DNA of 64,000 nt from an uncultured Gammaproteobacteria bacterium (GTDB lineage Bacteria; Pseudomonadota; Gammaproteobacteria; Pseudomonadales; Litorivicinaceae). Shown piece after piece: positions 47,360 to 56,606 of this stretch. The notes below the pieces were generated by a model, which was given only the letters and a program-made list of their open reading frames with translations, had not been told where the DNA came from and searched no databases. How positions within the stretch are numbered: position 1 is the first letter of the stretch; each line of letters starts with the position of its first letter. The stretch spans positions 1-64,000 of the forward strand of contig CAJXNQ010000002.1 of NCBI GenBank assembly GCA_913057215.1. Direction: 5' to 3'. The translations under genes and the position numbers were made by a program.

Positions 47360-48043
47360 ATGGAGATCGATTCCACTCGGGTGGGCGCGGACTCTGCTCA
47401 CACTCTATCGAAGCTCTTTACTTCACTTGACGCAGAAGACCGGACTGAAATTGCCGGTCTTTTTGCGTTGATGCATCGCCATCATGTCCCTGAGGGGGAT
47501 GTTCTATTTCGCCCAGGGGTCTCCTGTGAACGCTTTGCCGTGGTGGTCGAGGGCGCAGTTTCAGTCAATTTGATTGATGGGCTTCGGGAAAAAGTGTTGT
47601 ACACCGTTGAACCCGGTCAATTGTGTGTCCATACCCTGACCAACCTGCTCAATGATCGTGAGTACCAAGCTACGGCCATCGCGCAAAAGGACACACAGGT
47701 TGGATGGATGGATGCGACGAGCTTCCGTGCACACTATCAGGCCTCGCATGCGCTGCAACGGCTCATCGTGGCATCGCTGTCTGAGCGTTGTTTCCATTTC
47801 GTGCGTGATATCCATGATCTGTGTTTCCGATCGATTGAATCACGACTCGCAGAATGTCTGATACAGCATGCAGGCCAAGATGGTTGCGTGTATCTGTCAC
47901 ACCAGCAACTGGCTGCATACCTCGGCTCAACACGAGAAGTGATCAGTCGACAGTTAAAAGCGTTGGCCATGGCCGGACTGTGTAGGCTCAAACGTGGCCA
48001 GATTGAAATTGCAGATGTAGAGCAATTGCTCGCCCGAACCTGA
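47360..48043 (+). CDS. Crp/Fnr family transcriptional regulator
   Basis: 227 residues. A cyclic-nucleotide-binding-like beta-roll (about 15-125, LSKLFTSLDAEDRTEIAGLF ... CERFAVVVEGAVSVNL) with a distinctive GQLCVHTLTNLL cysteine-containing segment (about 92-103) is followed by a dimer helix and a Crp-type HTH (LSHQQLAAYLGSTREVISRQ, about 174-193). It lacks the N-terminal four-cysteine Fe-S motif of Fnr and the cAMP-binding RSAR loop, so the signal is unknown. The start at ATG 47360 is supported by homology from residue 16 on. A terminator-like hairpin lies within codons 26-35. It is upstream of a membrane protein gene with a Crp-type operator between them. Confidence 0.85.
   Translation: MEIDSTRVGADSAHTLSKLFTSLDAEDRTEIAGLFALMHRHHVPEGDVLFRPGVSCERFAVVVEGAVSVNLIDGLREKVLYTVEPGQLCVHTLTNLLNDREYQATAIAQKDTQVGWMDATSFRAHYQASHALQRLIVASLSERCFHFVRDIHDLCFRSIESRLAECLIQHAGQDGCVYLSHQQLAAYLGSTREVISRQLKALAMAGLCRLKRGQIEIADVEQLLART
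47437..47464 (+). terminator. Terminator-like hairpin inside the crp/fnr-type gene
   Basis: AGACCGG (47437-47443) and CCGGTCT (47454-47460) form a seven-base-pair stem with a ten-base loop, followed by TTTTT (the last T of the stem plus four). It lies 84 bases after the rplS stop, where an operon terminator would be expected, yet within the coding sequence of the regulator at about codons 26-35. Confidence 0.6.
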
Positions 48044-48044
48044 G

Positions 48045-48085
48045 TGTGACTTTGTCACAGAATAATGTGCTCTGCTTGCGATAAT
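48045..48085 (+). promoter_or_regulatory. Crp/Fnr-type operator and -10 upstream of the membrane protein gene
   Basis: TGTGAC-TTT-GTCACA (48045-48059) is a perfect palindrome starting 2 bases after the regulator's stop codon. A -10 element GATAAT lies at 48080-48085. A start site about seven bases after it puts the operator centre near -40, the position of class II Crp/Fnr activation, and there is no good -35 box, as expected for an activator-dependent promoter. Confidence 0.65.
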
Positions 48086-48113
48086 GCGCCCATCAATGGA
48101 TGGAGGTTATGTC

Positions 48114-49301
48114 ATGTATTCACCGCTTTATTTTCTCGCAGCACTCGGTGCCGGCGGATTATCGGTCACATTTTTTCTGATGTTGATGTTCTGGATCCCA
48201 CATCCAGGCCAACCGATTCCTGTCTTTGAAGACTGGGTGTTGGCGTTTCAGACAGGTGACTTGGCCACGCAGGCGCTGATTATTGTTGCACTATCCGGGG
48301 TTGCTTTTTTCGTTGTGCAACATGTCCGCTTACTTGTGCTGAACTATCGCCTGATGGCTGAGTATCGGAAAACATCAGACTATCAAGCGTTTCTGAACAG
48401 TCCGCAGCAAACCCAAGAATTGGCGATGCCCTTGGCAACAGCGATGACTGTCAATGCCGCGTTGATCGTGGGTGCACTGTTTGTGCCCAAACTGTGGTCG
48501 ATTGTTGAGTATTTGTTTCCATTGGCGATGGTCGCCTTTTTTGCACTCGGTGTGTGGGCCGTCCGGCTGTACGCGCGGACATTCCATCAGGCCACACAAG
48601 GGCAGGTGAACTTAGGTGGAGCGGCGAGCTTTGCGCAGGTGTTACCTGCCTTTACATTCTCCATGGTGGCGGTTGGTTTGGCAGCGCCTGCTGCCTTATC
48701 AAACACTCCCTGGGTTGTGGCTCTCAGTTTGACGCTGTCGACTTTTTTTGCAGTCAGTGCCATCGTGATTGCAGTGATCAAAACATCGATCGCACTGTCT
48801 AAAATGCTCAGTGAAGGTTTGGATGAGTCGGCCTTACCGACACTTTGGATCTGGGTACCCGTATTGACGGTCTTGAGCATCACCTTCATGCGTCAAGATC
48901 ACGGTGTGACGCATACATTGGGTCTCGCATCCACGGGTGATTGGCTGATGCCTCTGCTGCTGGTGGTCTCCGCACAATTGTTTGTCATCGTCTTTGGGGC
49001 CATTGCCATGCAGACACATGCGTACCTGCCGCGGGTGTGGCGTGGTGAGGTCCAAAATGCACCGGTGTTTTCGTTGATTTGTCCGGGTGTTGCCTTGTCT
49101 GTGAGTCTGCAGTTTCTGATCAATAAAGGATTTGTCGCAGCCGGCGTGGTTACAAAGTTCAGCGCGACCTACTGGATATTGAGCGCAATTCCAGTGGTGT
49201 TGGCTGTGATGACAATCTGGGTCTTTCTCCGACTCATGCACGGATTTTTAAAAGAGCGTGATACGCTTTTCAATCATGGAAATGCGGTCGAAGCTCGATG
49301 A
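48114..49301 (+). CDS. Multi-pass inner-membrane protein, possibly SLAC1/TehA-like
   Basis: 395 residues from ATG 48114, with GGAGG seven bases upstream. About ten hydrophobic segments span the whole length with short polar loops, for example YFLAALGAGGLSVTFFLMLM at the N-terminus and ATYWILSAIPVVLAVMTIWV near the C-terminus. The layout is like the tellurite-resistance/dicarboxylate transporter (SLAC1) fold, but I cannot confirm family membership. No catalytic motif seen. It follows the Crp/Fnr regulator and a matching operator, so it is probably that regulator's target. It overlaps xerD by 26 bases. Confidence 0.7.
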   Translation: MYSPLYFLAALGAGGLSVTFFLMLMFWIPHPGQPIPVFEDWVLAFQTGDLATQALIIVALSGVAFFVVQHVRLLVLNYRLMAEYRKTSDYQAFLNSPQQTQELAMPLATAMTVNAALIVGALFVPKLWSIVEYLFPLAMVAFFALGVWAVRLYARTFHQATQGQVNLGGAASFAQVLPAFTFSMVAVGLAAPAALSNTPWVVALSLTLSTFFAVSAIVIAVIKTSIALSKMLSEGLDESALPTLWIWVPVLTVLSITFMRQDHGVTHTLGLASTGDWLMPLLLVVSAQLFVIVFGAIAMQTHAYLPRVWRGEVQNAPVFSLICPGVALSVSLQFLINKGFVAAGVVTKFSATYWILSAIPVVLAVMTIWVFLRLMHGFLKERDTLFNHGNAVEAR

Positions 49302-50163
49302 CTATCTGGATGCGCTCTATTTAGAGCGAGGGCTTTCAGAGACAACGCTCAGCGCCTACAGAGTCGATCTCGTGGGCGCTGCTGCCTTTGCTGAAGCGCG
49401 TGCTCAAGAACTGTCGGATCTGAGTGATGCCGATATTCAAGAATACATCGGTCAGTTGTTTGCGACGGGCCGACAAACCAGTTCGATCCAAAGACGACTG
49501 TCTGCGTTACATGGTTACTTCAAATACCTGGTGCGGACCGGTCAGCGCGCAGACGACCCGATGGCGCGCGTCTCACGTCCCTCTAAAGGGCACATGCTGC
49601 CAAAGACATTGAGTGAAGCCGAGGTGACACGCCTTCTCGATGCGCCAGATGTGGAGTCGATAATTGGCCTTCGAGATCGAGCCATGCTTGAGGTGTTGTA
49701 TGCCTCTGGGTTGCGTGTGAGTGAACTCTGTGGGCTATTGCGCAGTCAGCTGAGTCTTGAACAGGGTGTAGTGCGAGTGATCGGTAAGGGCAGTAAAGAG
49801 CGTTTGGTGCCTCTGGGAGATGCCGCCCGACATTGGCTTGAAGCCTATCTGAAAAACGCGCGCCCTGAATTTGCAGATCCATCAGGACCGGCTGTTTTCC
49901 CGGGACGGACGGGTCGGCCAATGACACGCCAAACGTTCTGGCATCGGCTGAAGCAGTTGGCGGTCAAGGCAGATATTCAGAAGGATTTGAGCCCACACAC
50001 TTTAAGACATGCATTTGCCACTCATCTGGTGAATCATGGCGCGGACCTTCGAGTGGTGCAGCTGCTGCTTGGCCACGAGGATTTGTCCACGACACAAATC
50101 TATACCTATGTGGCGCGAGAGCGATTAAAACAATTGCACAGTCAACATCACCCGCGCGCATGA
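49276..50163 (+). CDS. xerD: Site-specific tyrosine recombinase XerD
   Basis: 295 residues from ATG 49276 (49282 or 49258 are alternatives). XerD with XerC resolves chromosome dimers at dif. The N-terminal SAM-like domain has LERGLSETTLSAYRVDL. The catalytic set is present: Arg in ASGLRVSELCGL, Lys in GKGSKERLVPLG, HxxR in PHTLRHAFATHL, His in LGHEDLSTTQIY and the nucleophile Tyr in IYTYV. It lies upstream of dsbC, the common xerD-dsbC-hom-thrC-recJ order. Confidence 0.94.
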   Translation: MEMRSKLDDYLDALYLERGLSETTLSAYRVDLVGAAAFAEARAQELSDLSDADIQEYIGQLFATGRQTSSIQRRLSALHGYFKYLVRTGQRADDPMARVSRPSKGHMLPKTLSEAEVTRLLDAPDVESIIGLRDRAMLEVLYASGLRVSELCGLLRSQLSLEQGVVRVIGKGSKERLVPLGDAARHWLEAYLKNARPEFADPSGPAVFPGRTGRPMTRQTFWHRLKQLAVKADIQKDLSPHTLRHAFATHLVNHGADLRVVQLLLGHEDLSTTQIYTYVARERLKQLHSQHHPRA

Positions 50164-50196
50164 GCTACACTTGAGACAGATTCGATGGAGAGTTGT

Positions 50197-50910
50197 ATGC
50201 GTTGGCTAATTGCACTACTGATGGCCTGGTCTGTACCTGCCATATCCGATGAGACCGTGATCCGAGACAAGATTCTTGGCATCAATCCGGTCATCCAAAT
50301 TCAATCGGTCAAGCCGATTGCTGACTCACCATTTTTCGAAGTGGTGTTGTCCAATGGCGAACGGATTTATACCGACGCGCGTGCGCAGCACTTTGTGGCA
50401 GGGGATCTGTATGCAGTCGGTGTGGGTCAGGTGACAAATCTGACCGATTTGGCGAGGCAGGATGAACGGAAAGTCATGCTCCAATCGCTGGATGCTTCAG
50501 AACTCGTTGTATTTGAGCCCCAAGGGGACGTCGCGCATGACTTACTGGTTTTCACGGACATCGACTGTGGCTATTGCCGGAAACTGCACGAGGAAATTGA
50601 GAATTTGTTAGCCAATGGGGTGCGCGTCAGTTATGCCGCCTTCCCAAGAGCGGGTGTGGGCTCTGAGTCCTTTGAAAAATATGTCTCAGTCGTCTGCGCC
50701 GATGATCAGCAGCAGGCCATGACCGAGGCCAAGCAAGGCATTGATCCCGACCCTAAAACCTGTGCCAATGCAGTCGAGGCGCAATTTCGTTTAGGTCAGA
50801 GTTTGGGCATCAGTGGTACGCCCACTTTGATTTTTGACGATGGATCCATGCAGCCTGGATATGCCCCGTGGAACGAGCTTTTAAAGCGCATGAATCAAAC
50901 GGGCTCATAG
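50197..50910 (+). CDS. dsbC: Thiol:disulfide interchange protein DsbC
   Basis: Periplasmic disulfide isomerase. From ATG 50197 (TGGAGAG upstream) it is 237 residues, with a signal peptide MRWLIALLMAWSVPAISDET (cleavage about residue 17-18). The N-terminal dimerisation domain is followed by a thioredoxin domain with the CGYC active site in FTDIDCGYCRKLHEE. The second cysteine pair (VVCADDQ ... KTCANA) and cis-Pro loop SGTPTLIF are present. An in-frame ATG at 50185 lacks a ribosome site. Confidence 0.93.
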   Translation: MRWLIALLMAWSVPAISDETVIRDKILGINPVIQIQSVKPIADSPFFEVVLSNGERIYTDARAQHFVAGDLYAVGVGQVTNLTDLARQDERKVMLQSLDASELVVFEPQGDVAHDLLVFTDIDCGYCRKLHEEIENLLANGVRVSYAAFPRAGVGSESFEKYVSVVCADDQQQAMTEAKQGIDPDPKTCANAVEAQFRLGQSLGISGTPTLIFDDGSMQPGYAPWNELLKRMNQTGS

Positions 50911-50948
50911 GCTACACTTGAATGTTTACGACAACTGAGTAACCGATT

Positions 50949-52145
50949 GTGGATACACGTTTCCCTCGCATCGAGCGGCTGCCACCCTATGTATTTAATG
51001 TCATTGGCGAAATGCGCCAGGCGGCGCGCGCCGCTGGGGAAGACGTCATTGATTTTTCAATGGGCAATCCAGATCAGCCAACACCAAGCCACATTGTCTC
51101 CAAGCTTGTTGAAACTGCTGAGCGCGATGACACGCATCGATACTCGCAGTCCAAAGGAATTCCACGACTCCGTCGTGCCATGGCCAATTGGTATAAAACC
51201 CGCTATGACGTCGACCTGAATCCTGAGACCGAAGTGATTACGACGATCGGGTCTAAAGAGGGCCTTGCGCACCTTGCCATGGCCACTTTAGGACCGGGTG
51301 ATGCGGTGCTGGTTCCGAATCCAGCCTATCCGATTCATCCGTATGGGTTCGTGATCGCAGGCGCCGACATTCGGCATGTCCCCTTGGTACCTGGCCAAGA
51401 TTTTTTTGCCGAGCTCGTTAAGCAAATCGAGACCTCCTGGCCGCGTCCAAAAATGCTGGTGTTGAACTTCCCAGCCAATCCAACGGCCATGTGTGTTGAG
51501 CTCGACTTCTTTGAGCGCGTTGTCGAAATCGCCAAAGCGCACGACATCTGGGTTGTCCAAGATCTCGCATATGCAGACATTTGCTTCGATGGCTATGTGG
51601 CACCGTCGATATTGCAGATACCGGGTGCAAAAGACATTGCAGTCGAATTTTTCTCACTGTCGAAAAGCTACAACATGCCGGGGTGGCGCGTCGGCTTTGC
51701 AGCCGGAAATCCAGAACTGATTGGAGCCTTGGCACGAATTAAGTCCTATCTGGACTATGGCACCTTTACACCCATTCAGGTGGCTGCGATTGCAGCACTC
51801 GAGGGCGACCAGCGCTGTGTCCATGAGATTCGGGATATGTACCAATCCCGCCGCGACGTGCTCTGTGACGGACTTGAAGCCTTAGGGTGGCCTGTTGATA
51901 AGCCGAAGGCGACGATGTTTGTCTGGGCGAAAATCCCTGAGGCATTCCGAGACATGGGGTCGCTTGAGTTCGCCAAAAAATTGATCTCAGACGCCAATGT
52001 CGCTGTGAGTCCTGGGATCGGGTTTGGTCAGTATGGGGACGATCATGTCCGCTTTGCTTTAATTGAAAATGAACATCGCACGCGTCAGGCGCTTCGCAAC
52101 ATCAAACGGATGTTGCGAGTGACTGACAGCGTGACACACGCATAG
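50949..52145 (+). CDS. alaC: Alanine/aspartate-family aminotransferase (AlaC-like)
   Basis: 398 residues of the class I/II PLP aminotransferases. PLP-binding features: [41 protein letters not shown] and the Schiff-base Lys in [29 protein letters not shown] near the N-terminus is characteristic of the AlaC group (glutamate-pyruvate aminotransferase). It precedes hom and thrC, as in other gammaproteobacteria where the trio shares an operon. GTG start at 50949. Confidence 0.87.
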   Translation: MDTRFPRIERLPPYVFNVIGEMRQAARAAGEDVIDFSMGNPDQPTPSHIVSKLVETAERDDTHRYSQSKGIPRLRRAMANWYKTRYDVDLNPETEVITTIGSKEGLAHLAMATLGPGDAVLVPNPAYPIHPYGFVIAGADIRHVPLVPGQDFFAELVKQIETSWPRPKMLVLNFPANPTAMCVELDFFERVVEIAKAHDIWVVQDLAYADICFDGYVAPSILQIPGAKDIAVEFFSLSKSYNMPGWRVGFAAGNPELIGALARIKSYLDYGTFTPIQVAAIAALEGDQRCVHEIRDMYQSRRDVLCDGLEALGWPVDKPKATMFVWAKIPEAFRDMGSLEFAKKLISDANVAVSPGIGFGQYGDDHVRFALIENEHRTRQALRNIKRMLRVTDSVTHA

Positions 52146-52153
52146 GACGCATT

Positions 52154-53464
52154 TTGAAACCGATCGCTGTTGGCCTCGCTGGCTTGGGAACCGTTGCGCA
52201 AGGGACCTTGCATGTTCTTGAAAACAATCAAGACGAATTGACGCGCCGGATCGGGCGCCCACTTCAGATTACCCATGTGGGTGCACGCCGTGATCGAGAT
52301 GGGGTCGATCTCACCGGGATTCGCGTATCACGTGATTTGATGGATGTCGCGAGAGATCCAGACGTCGATGTCTTTGTCGAACTGATCGGTGGGACAGACT
52401 ACGCGCGCGAACTGATTGAGGCGGCCATTGAGTCCGGCAAGCATGTGGTGACAGCCAACAAAGCATTGATTGCCGAGTACGGTAACCAGATATTTGAAAA
52501 AGCGCAGGCCAAAGGGGTCACCGTCGCGTTTGAAGCTTCAGTCGCCGGTGGTATTCCAGTCATCAAGGCGCTTCGCGAGGGCTTGGCCGCAAATCAGATT
52601 CAATGGCTTGCCGGAATCATCAATGGCACTGGTAATTTCATTTTGACTGAAATGCGCGATGCCGGGCGCGATTTTGAAGATGTATTGGCTGAGGCACAGG
52701 CCCTTGGCTATGCAGAAGCAGATCCAACGTTTGATGTAGAGGGCATTGATGCAGCCCACAAGCTGTGCATCCTGGCGTCCATCGCCTTTGGGATTCCACT
52801 CAATTTCAATGCGGTCTATACCCAAGGCATCTCAGACATCGATTTGATCGACATCGATTATGCCGAAGAGCTCGGCTATCGCATTAAGCACTTGGGTATT
52901 GCACGTCGAACAGATCAGGGTATTGAAATGCGTGTGCATCCGACCTTGATCTCGGACAAACAGCTCCTGGCCAATGTGCATGGCGTGATGAATGCAGTGC
53001 AGATCCATGGTGATGCGGTCGGTTCGACCCTCCACTACGGTGCCGGTGCGGGTTCGTTGCCAACAGCCAGTGCCGTGGTTGCTGACTTGGTGGACTGTGC
53101 ACGTGCGTTGACATCGGACCCAACCAATCGTGTGCCGCATCTTGCGTTTCAGCCATCGCACTTAAATGATCTGCCGATTTTGCCGATGGCCGAGACCCTG
53201 TGTCCGTTTTATATCCGGCTGTCGGTTCGCGACGAAGTGGGCGTCTTGGCTGAGATCACCACAGTACTTTCGAAACACGGTGTTTCACTTGAGAGTATCT
53301 TGCAGAAAGATGGGGTCTCAGGTGAGCCGGTGGCGCTGATCCTATTGACCCATAAAGTTGTTGAGGGCGATTTAGAAGCCGCTCTCAAAACCATTGAAGG
53401 TGCGACCTTTGTGGTGGGTTCGCCTGTGGTGCTTCGTGTTGAAACCTTGGATGACACCCTATGA
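52154..53464 (+). CDS. hom: Homoserine dehydrogenase
   Basis: 436 residues. Reduces aspartate semialdehyde to homoserine. N-terminal Rossmann loop GLAGLGTVAQGTLHVL, catalytic block LAGIINGTGNFILTEM with AEADPTFDVEGIDAAHKL, and a C-terminal ACT domain (about 353-430, FYIRLSVRDEVGVLAEITTV) for feedback control by threonine. Starts at TTG 52154 with AGGACG upstream. Overlaps thrC by 4 bases. Confidence 0.95.
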   Translation: MKPIAVGLAGLGTVAQGTLHVLENNQDELTRRIGRPLQITHVGARRDRDGVDLTGIRVSRDLMDVARDPDVDVFVELIGGTDYARELIEAAIESGKHVVTANKALIAEYGNQIFEKAQAKGVTVAFEASVAGGIPVIKALREGLAANQIQWLAGIINGTGNFILTEMRDAGRDFEDVLAEAQALGYAEADPTFDVEGIDAAHKLCILASIAFGIPLNFNAVYTQGISDIDLIDIDYAEELGYRIKHLGIARRTDQGIEMRVHPTLISDKQLLANVHGVMNAVQIHGDAVGSTLHYGAGAGSLPTASAVVADLVDCARALTSDPTNRVPHLAFQPSHLNDLPILPMAETLCPFYIRLSVRDEVGVLAEITTVLSKHGVSLESILQKDGVSGEPVALILLTHKVVEGDLEAALKTIEGATFVVGSPVVLRVETLDDTL

Positions 53465-54840
53465 AGTTTGTCTCGACGCGTGGGGCTGCACCGACGCTTG
53501 AATTTTCCGAGGTCGTCTTGGCGGGCTTGGCCTCCGATGGCGGCTTATATGTTCCGGAATCGATGCCTCAGATTTCAGAGGCGACGTTTCGGTCATGGCA
53601 GGGTCTTCCCTACGATGATTTAGCCATTGAGGTGATGTGGCCCTTTGTTGAGGGCTCAATGCCGCGGGCAACCTTCGAATCCATGGTCCGTGATGCCTAT
53701 GGAAGTTTCCGTCACACTGGGATCGCGCCCTCAAAACAATTGACTCATGACACCTGGCTGTTGGAGCTCTTCCATGGGCCGACGTTGGCATTTAAAGATT
53801 TCGCATTGCAGCTCCTTGGTCGATTGTTGGATTACTTCTTAGCCGAGCGTGGAGAGCGGGGCGTTGTCATGGGAGCGACCTCTGGGGATACCGGATCGGC
53901 AGCGATTGAGGGTGCACGGCACTCGGCGCATTTGGATGTGGTGATTTTGCATCCCTATCAGCGAGTCAGTGAAGTACAACGCCGCCAAATGACCACCGTG
54001 CTGTCTGACAACGTGCATAATCTGGCCATCAAAGGCAACTTTGATGATTGCCAAGCGATCGTCAAAGCATCCTTTATGGATCAGCAATTTGTCGCGCCGA
54101 ATCGCTTGTTGGCGGTCAATTCCATTAATTTGGCGCGGATCATGGCGCAAACGGTGTATTACATTTATGCCGGTCTGCGGTTGGGTGCCCTCGATCGTCC
54201 AATTGCATTCAGTGTTCCATCGGCCAACTTTGGGGATGTGTTTGGTGGTTACTTGGCGCGCCAAATGGGCTTTCCGATTGCCCACTTTACCGTGGCAACC
54301 AATGCCAATGATGCCTTGGTGCGTGGCCTGGCTGGGGATCTGTCGCGGAAGCCGCTTCTGAAAACACTCTCGCCATCGATGGATATCGTGGTCAGCTCAA
54401 ACTTTGAGCGGTTGTTGTTTGATCTGCATGATCGAGACGGCGCTGCCATGAACCAGTTGATGCAGGATTTTCAGACACACGCTGTGCAGTTGGCACCATC
54501 TGTGGTGGAGAAGGCTCGGGCACTGTTTTCGGCACATGCTGTCGATGATGTGACCACCTGCGCCACCATTCGTCGGGTGTTTGAGGAAACCGGTGAGCTC
54601 GTTGATCCGCATACAGCGACCGGAATCGAAGCCCTGTGTGTGGCGCCAGCGGAGATGACCAAGGTGGTCTTGGCGACGGCACATCCTGCGAAGTTTGCTG
54701 AAGCCGTTCAAAATGCAGGCTTTGATGAGGTGCCATTGCCATCCGACATGGCCGATTTGATGACGCGCGAGGAACGCTATACGGTTTTAGAGAACGAGAT
54801 GTCTGACGTGCAGCAGTTCATCCGTTCCGTGATGGGTTGA
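53461..54840 (+). CDS. thrC: Threonine synthase
   Basis: 459 residues. Converts O-phosphohomoserine to threonine using PLP. The PLP Lys lies in GPTLAFKDFALQLLGR; the phosphate-binding loop is GATSGDTGSAAIEG; SVPSANFGDVFGGYLARQMG is the class-specific segment. Overlaps hom by 4 bases (ATGA) and recJ by 1 base, so hom-thrC-recJ form one unit. Confidence 0.96.
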   Translation: MKFVSTRGAAPTLEFSEVVLAGLASDGGLYVPESMPQISEATFRSWQGLPYDDLAIEVMWPFVEGSMPRATFESMVRDAYGSFRHTGIAPSKQLTHDTWLLELFHGPTLAFKDFALQLLGRLLDYFLAERGERGVVMGATSGDTGSAAIEGARHSAHLDVVILHPYQRVSEVQRRQMTTVLSDNVHNLAIKGNFDDCQAIVKASFMDQQFVAPNRLLAVNSINLARIMAQTVYYIYAGLRLGALDRPIAFSVPSANFGDVFGGYLARQMGFPIAHFTVATNANDALVRGLAGDLSRKPLLKTLSPSMDIVVSSNFERLLFDLHDRDGAAMNQLMQDFQTHAVQLAPSVVEKARALFSAHAVDDVTTCATIRRVFEETGELVDPHTATGIEALCVAPAEMTKVVLATAHPAKFAEAVQNAGFDEVPLPSDMADLMTREERYTVLENEMSDVQQFIRSVMG

Positions 54841-56606
54841 TGCACACCACACGAGAGATCTCACCCACTGTCTTTGCGGATGCACGATCGCGTGGTTTGA
54901 GTGCCGTTGCAGCACGGATCTTGGCAGGGCGCCTGAGTGAGGCCACGCGCCTTGATGCAGTCATTGCGCCTCAGCTTGCCAACATTCCACCGCCCTCGAA
55001 ACTTCAAGATGCCGATCGGGCAATTGCACGTTTAGCGCGTGCGGTCACTGATCATGAATCGATTGGTGTATTGACCGACTATGATGCCGATGGATTGACC
55101 AGTCACGCCGTGCTGACGCATGCACTGGTCCGATTTGGCGTCGCAGAAGATCGAATCAGTCACTGGATTGGCCATCGCCTGGAGGATGGTTATGGGATCT
55201 CAGGCACCCTGGTGGACCGCCTCTTAGAATCAGGCGATCAGCCGACTGTTGTGATCTCCGCCGATTGCGGGTCGTCTGACGAACCACACATCGCGCGACT
55301 CAAGGCCGCTGGGATCGATGTGATTGTGACCGATCATCATCGGGTCTCAGACGCTGGCCCGCCGGTCAGTGCCTATGCGGTCGTGAATCCAAATCGTGAT
55401 GATTGCGAGTATCCAGATCAGGCCATCGCCGGCTGCATGGTGTCTTGGTTGGTCATGAGCGGCCTGCGTCAAGCACTGATTGCACAGGGTGTGCTCGGTG
55501 AGTCCTGCCCCAAACTGGGTGATCTGCTGGATTATGTCGCACTGGGAACAGTCGCTGACTGTGTGTCTTTGGGTGACAGCGAAATCAACCGTGCCGTGGT
55601 CAACGCGGGGCTTCAGTACATCAAAGCACGGCGTCGGCCGTGCTGGGATGTGGCAGCAACCCACCTCACACGTGCAGATCGTGACATCTCCAGTGAGTGG
55701 TTGGCGTTTCAGCTGGCACCGCGCCTCAACGCGCGGGGACGGATTGATCACTCGATGCTCGGTTTTGAATTTTTATGGACCGACAGCCGTACAGATGCCG
55801 AGTCTGCATTTCTGCAGCTTGATGCGGATAACAAAACACGACGCGCGTTGGAAAAGAAGATGGTTGAGACAGCGAAGCCGCTTGCGCGGCGCAGTCGTGT
55901 GGCAGGCTCACATGTGATTTGCGTGGTCTTGCATGACGGACACGCAGGTGTCCAAGGGATTGTGGCCAGTCGATTGGTGGAGGCTGAAGGGGTGCCGGCG
56001 CTGGTTCTAACGCCCGGTTCGGAGCCTGGCACCCTAACGGGTTCAATGCGCTCGATTCAAGGCGTTGATGCCAAATTGCTGCTGGATGATGTGGTAAGCG
56101 AGGTGCCCCAAGCGATCCTTAGGTATGGCGGTCATACCGGGGCCTGTGGGTTGACGTTGGTCGAGGCGGAGTTACCGAGCTTTAGTGAGGCATTACAGCG
56201 CGTTTTCTCAAGCCGCTATCCATCGCATCCTGTTGCGCCGCGTTTCATCACTGACGGCACTTTACTGGTTGAGGATTTCAGTCTTGAGCGGGTGCATGAA
56301 TTGGAGTCGCTTGGTCCCTTTGGTCGAGGATTTGAGGCGCCTGTCTTTGATGGTGTGTTTGAAGTACTCAGTAGCCGTCCAGTGGGATCGGATGGAACAC
56401 ATCTGAGCCTTGAGTTTTCAATCGATGGACAGACAGTCCGCGGGATTTGGTTCTCTGCACAACCCACCGGTCATCCAGCAGCCGCCAGTCCAGGTGATTG
56501 GTTGCAATGTGTCTTTGGGCTCTCGATCAATACCTACCGTGGACTTGAACTGTCTATCACAGTCCGCCATGGTGAGGTGGTGACAGAAGGAGTGATCGAT
56601 GGGTGA
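54840..56606 (+). CDS. recJ: Single-stranded-DNA exonuclease RecJ
   Basis: 588 residues from ATG 54840 (TGATG overlap with thrC; a TTG one codon earlier is less likely). RecJ is a 5'-3' ssDNA exonuclease of recombination and mismatch repair. DHH-family motifs: LTDYDADGLTSHAVLTHAL (motif I), VISADCGSSDE, VIVTDHHRVSD (DHH motif III), and GGHTGACGLTLVEAE (DHHA1). C-terminal OB region follows. It overlaps the IclR gene by 8 bases. Confidence 0.94.
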   Translation: MHTTREISPTVFADARSRGLSAVAARILAGRLSEATRLDAVIAPQLANIPPPSKLQDADRAIARLARAVTDHESIGVLTDYDADGLTSHAVLTHALVRFGVAEDRISHWIGHRLEDGYGISGTLVDRLLESGDQPTVVISADCGSSDEPHIARLKAAGIDVIVTDHHRVSDAGPPVSAYAVVNPNRDDCEYPDQAIAGCMVSWLVMSGLRQALIAQGVLGESCPKLGDLLDYVALGTVADCVSLGDSEINRAVVNAGLQYIKARRRPCWDVAATHLTRADRDISSEWLAFQLAPRLNARGRIDHSMLGFEFLWTDSRTDAESAFLQLDADNKTRRALEKKMVETAKPLARRSRVAGSHVICVVLHDGHAGVQGIVASRLVEAEGVPALVLTPGSEPGTLTGSMRSIQGVDAKLLLDDVVSEVPQAILRYGGHTGACGLTLVEAELPSFSEALQRVFSSRYPSHPVAPRFITDGTLLVEDFSLERVHELESLGPFGRGFEAPVFDGVFEVLSSRPVGSDGTHLSLEFSIDGQTVRGIWFSAQPTGHPAAASPGDWLQCVFGLSINTYRGLELSITVRHGEVVTEGVIDG

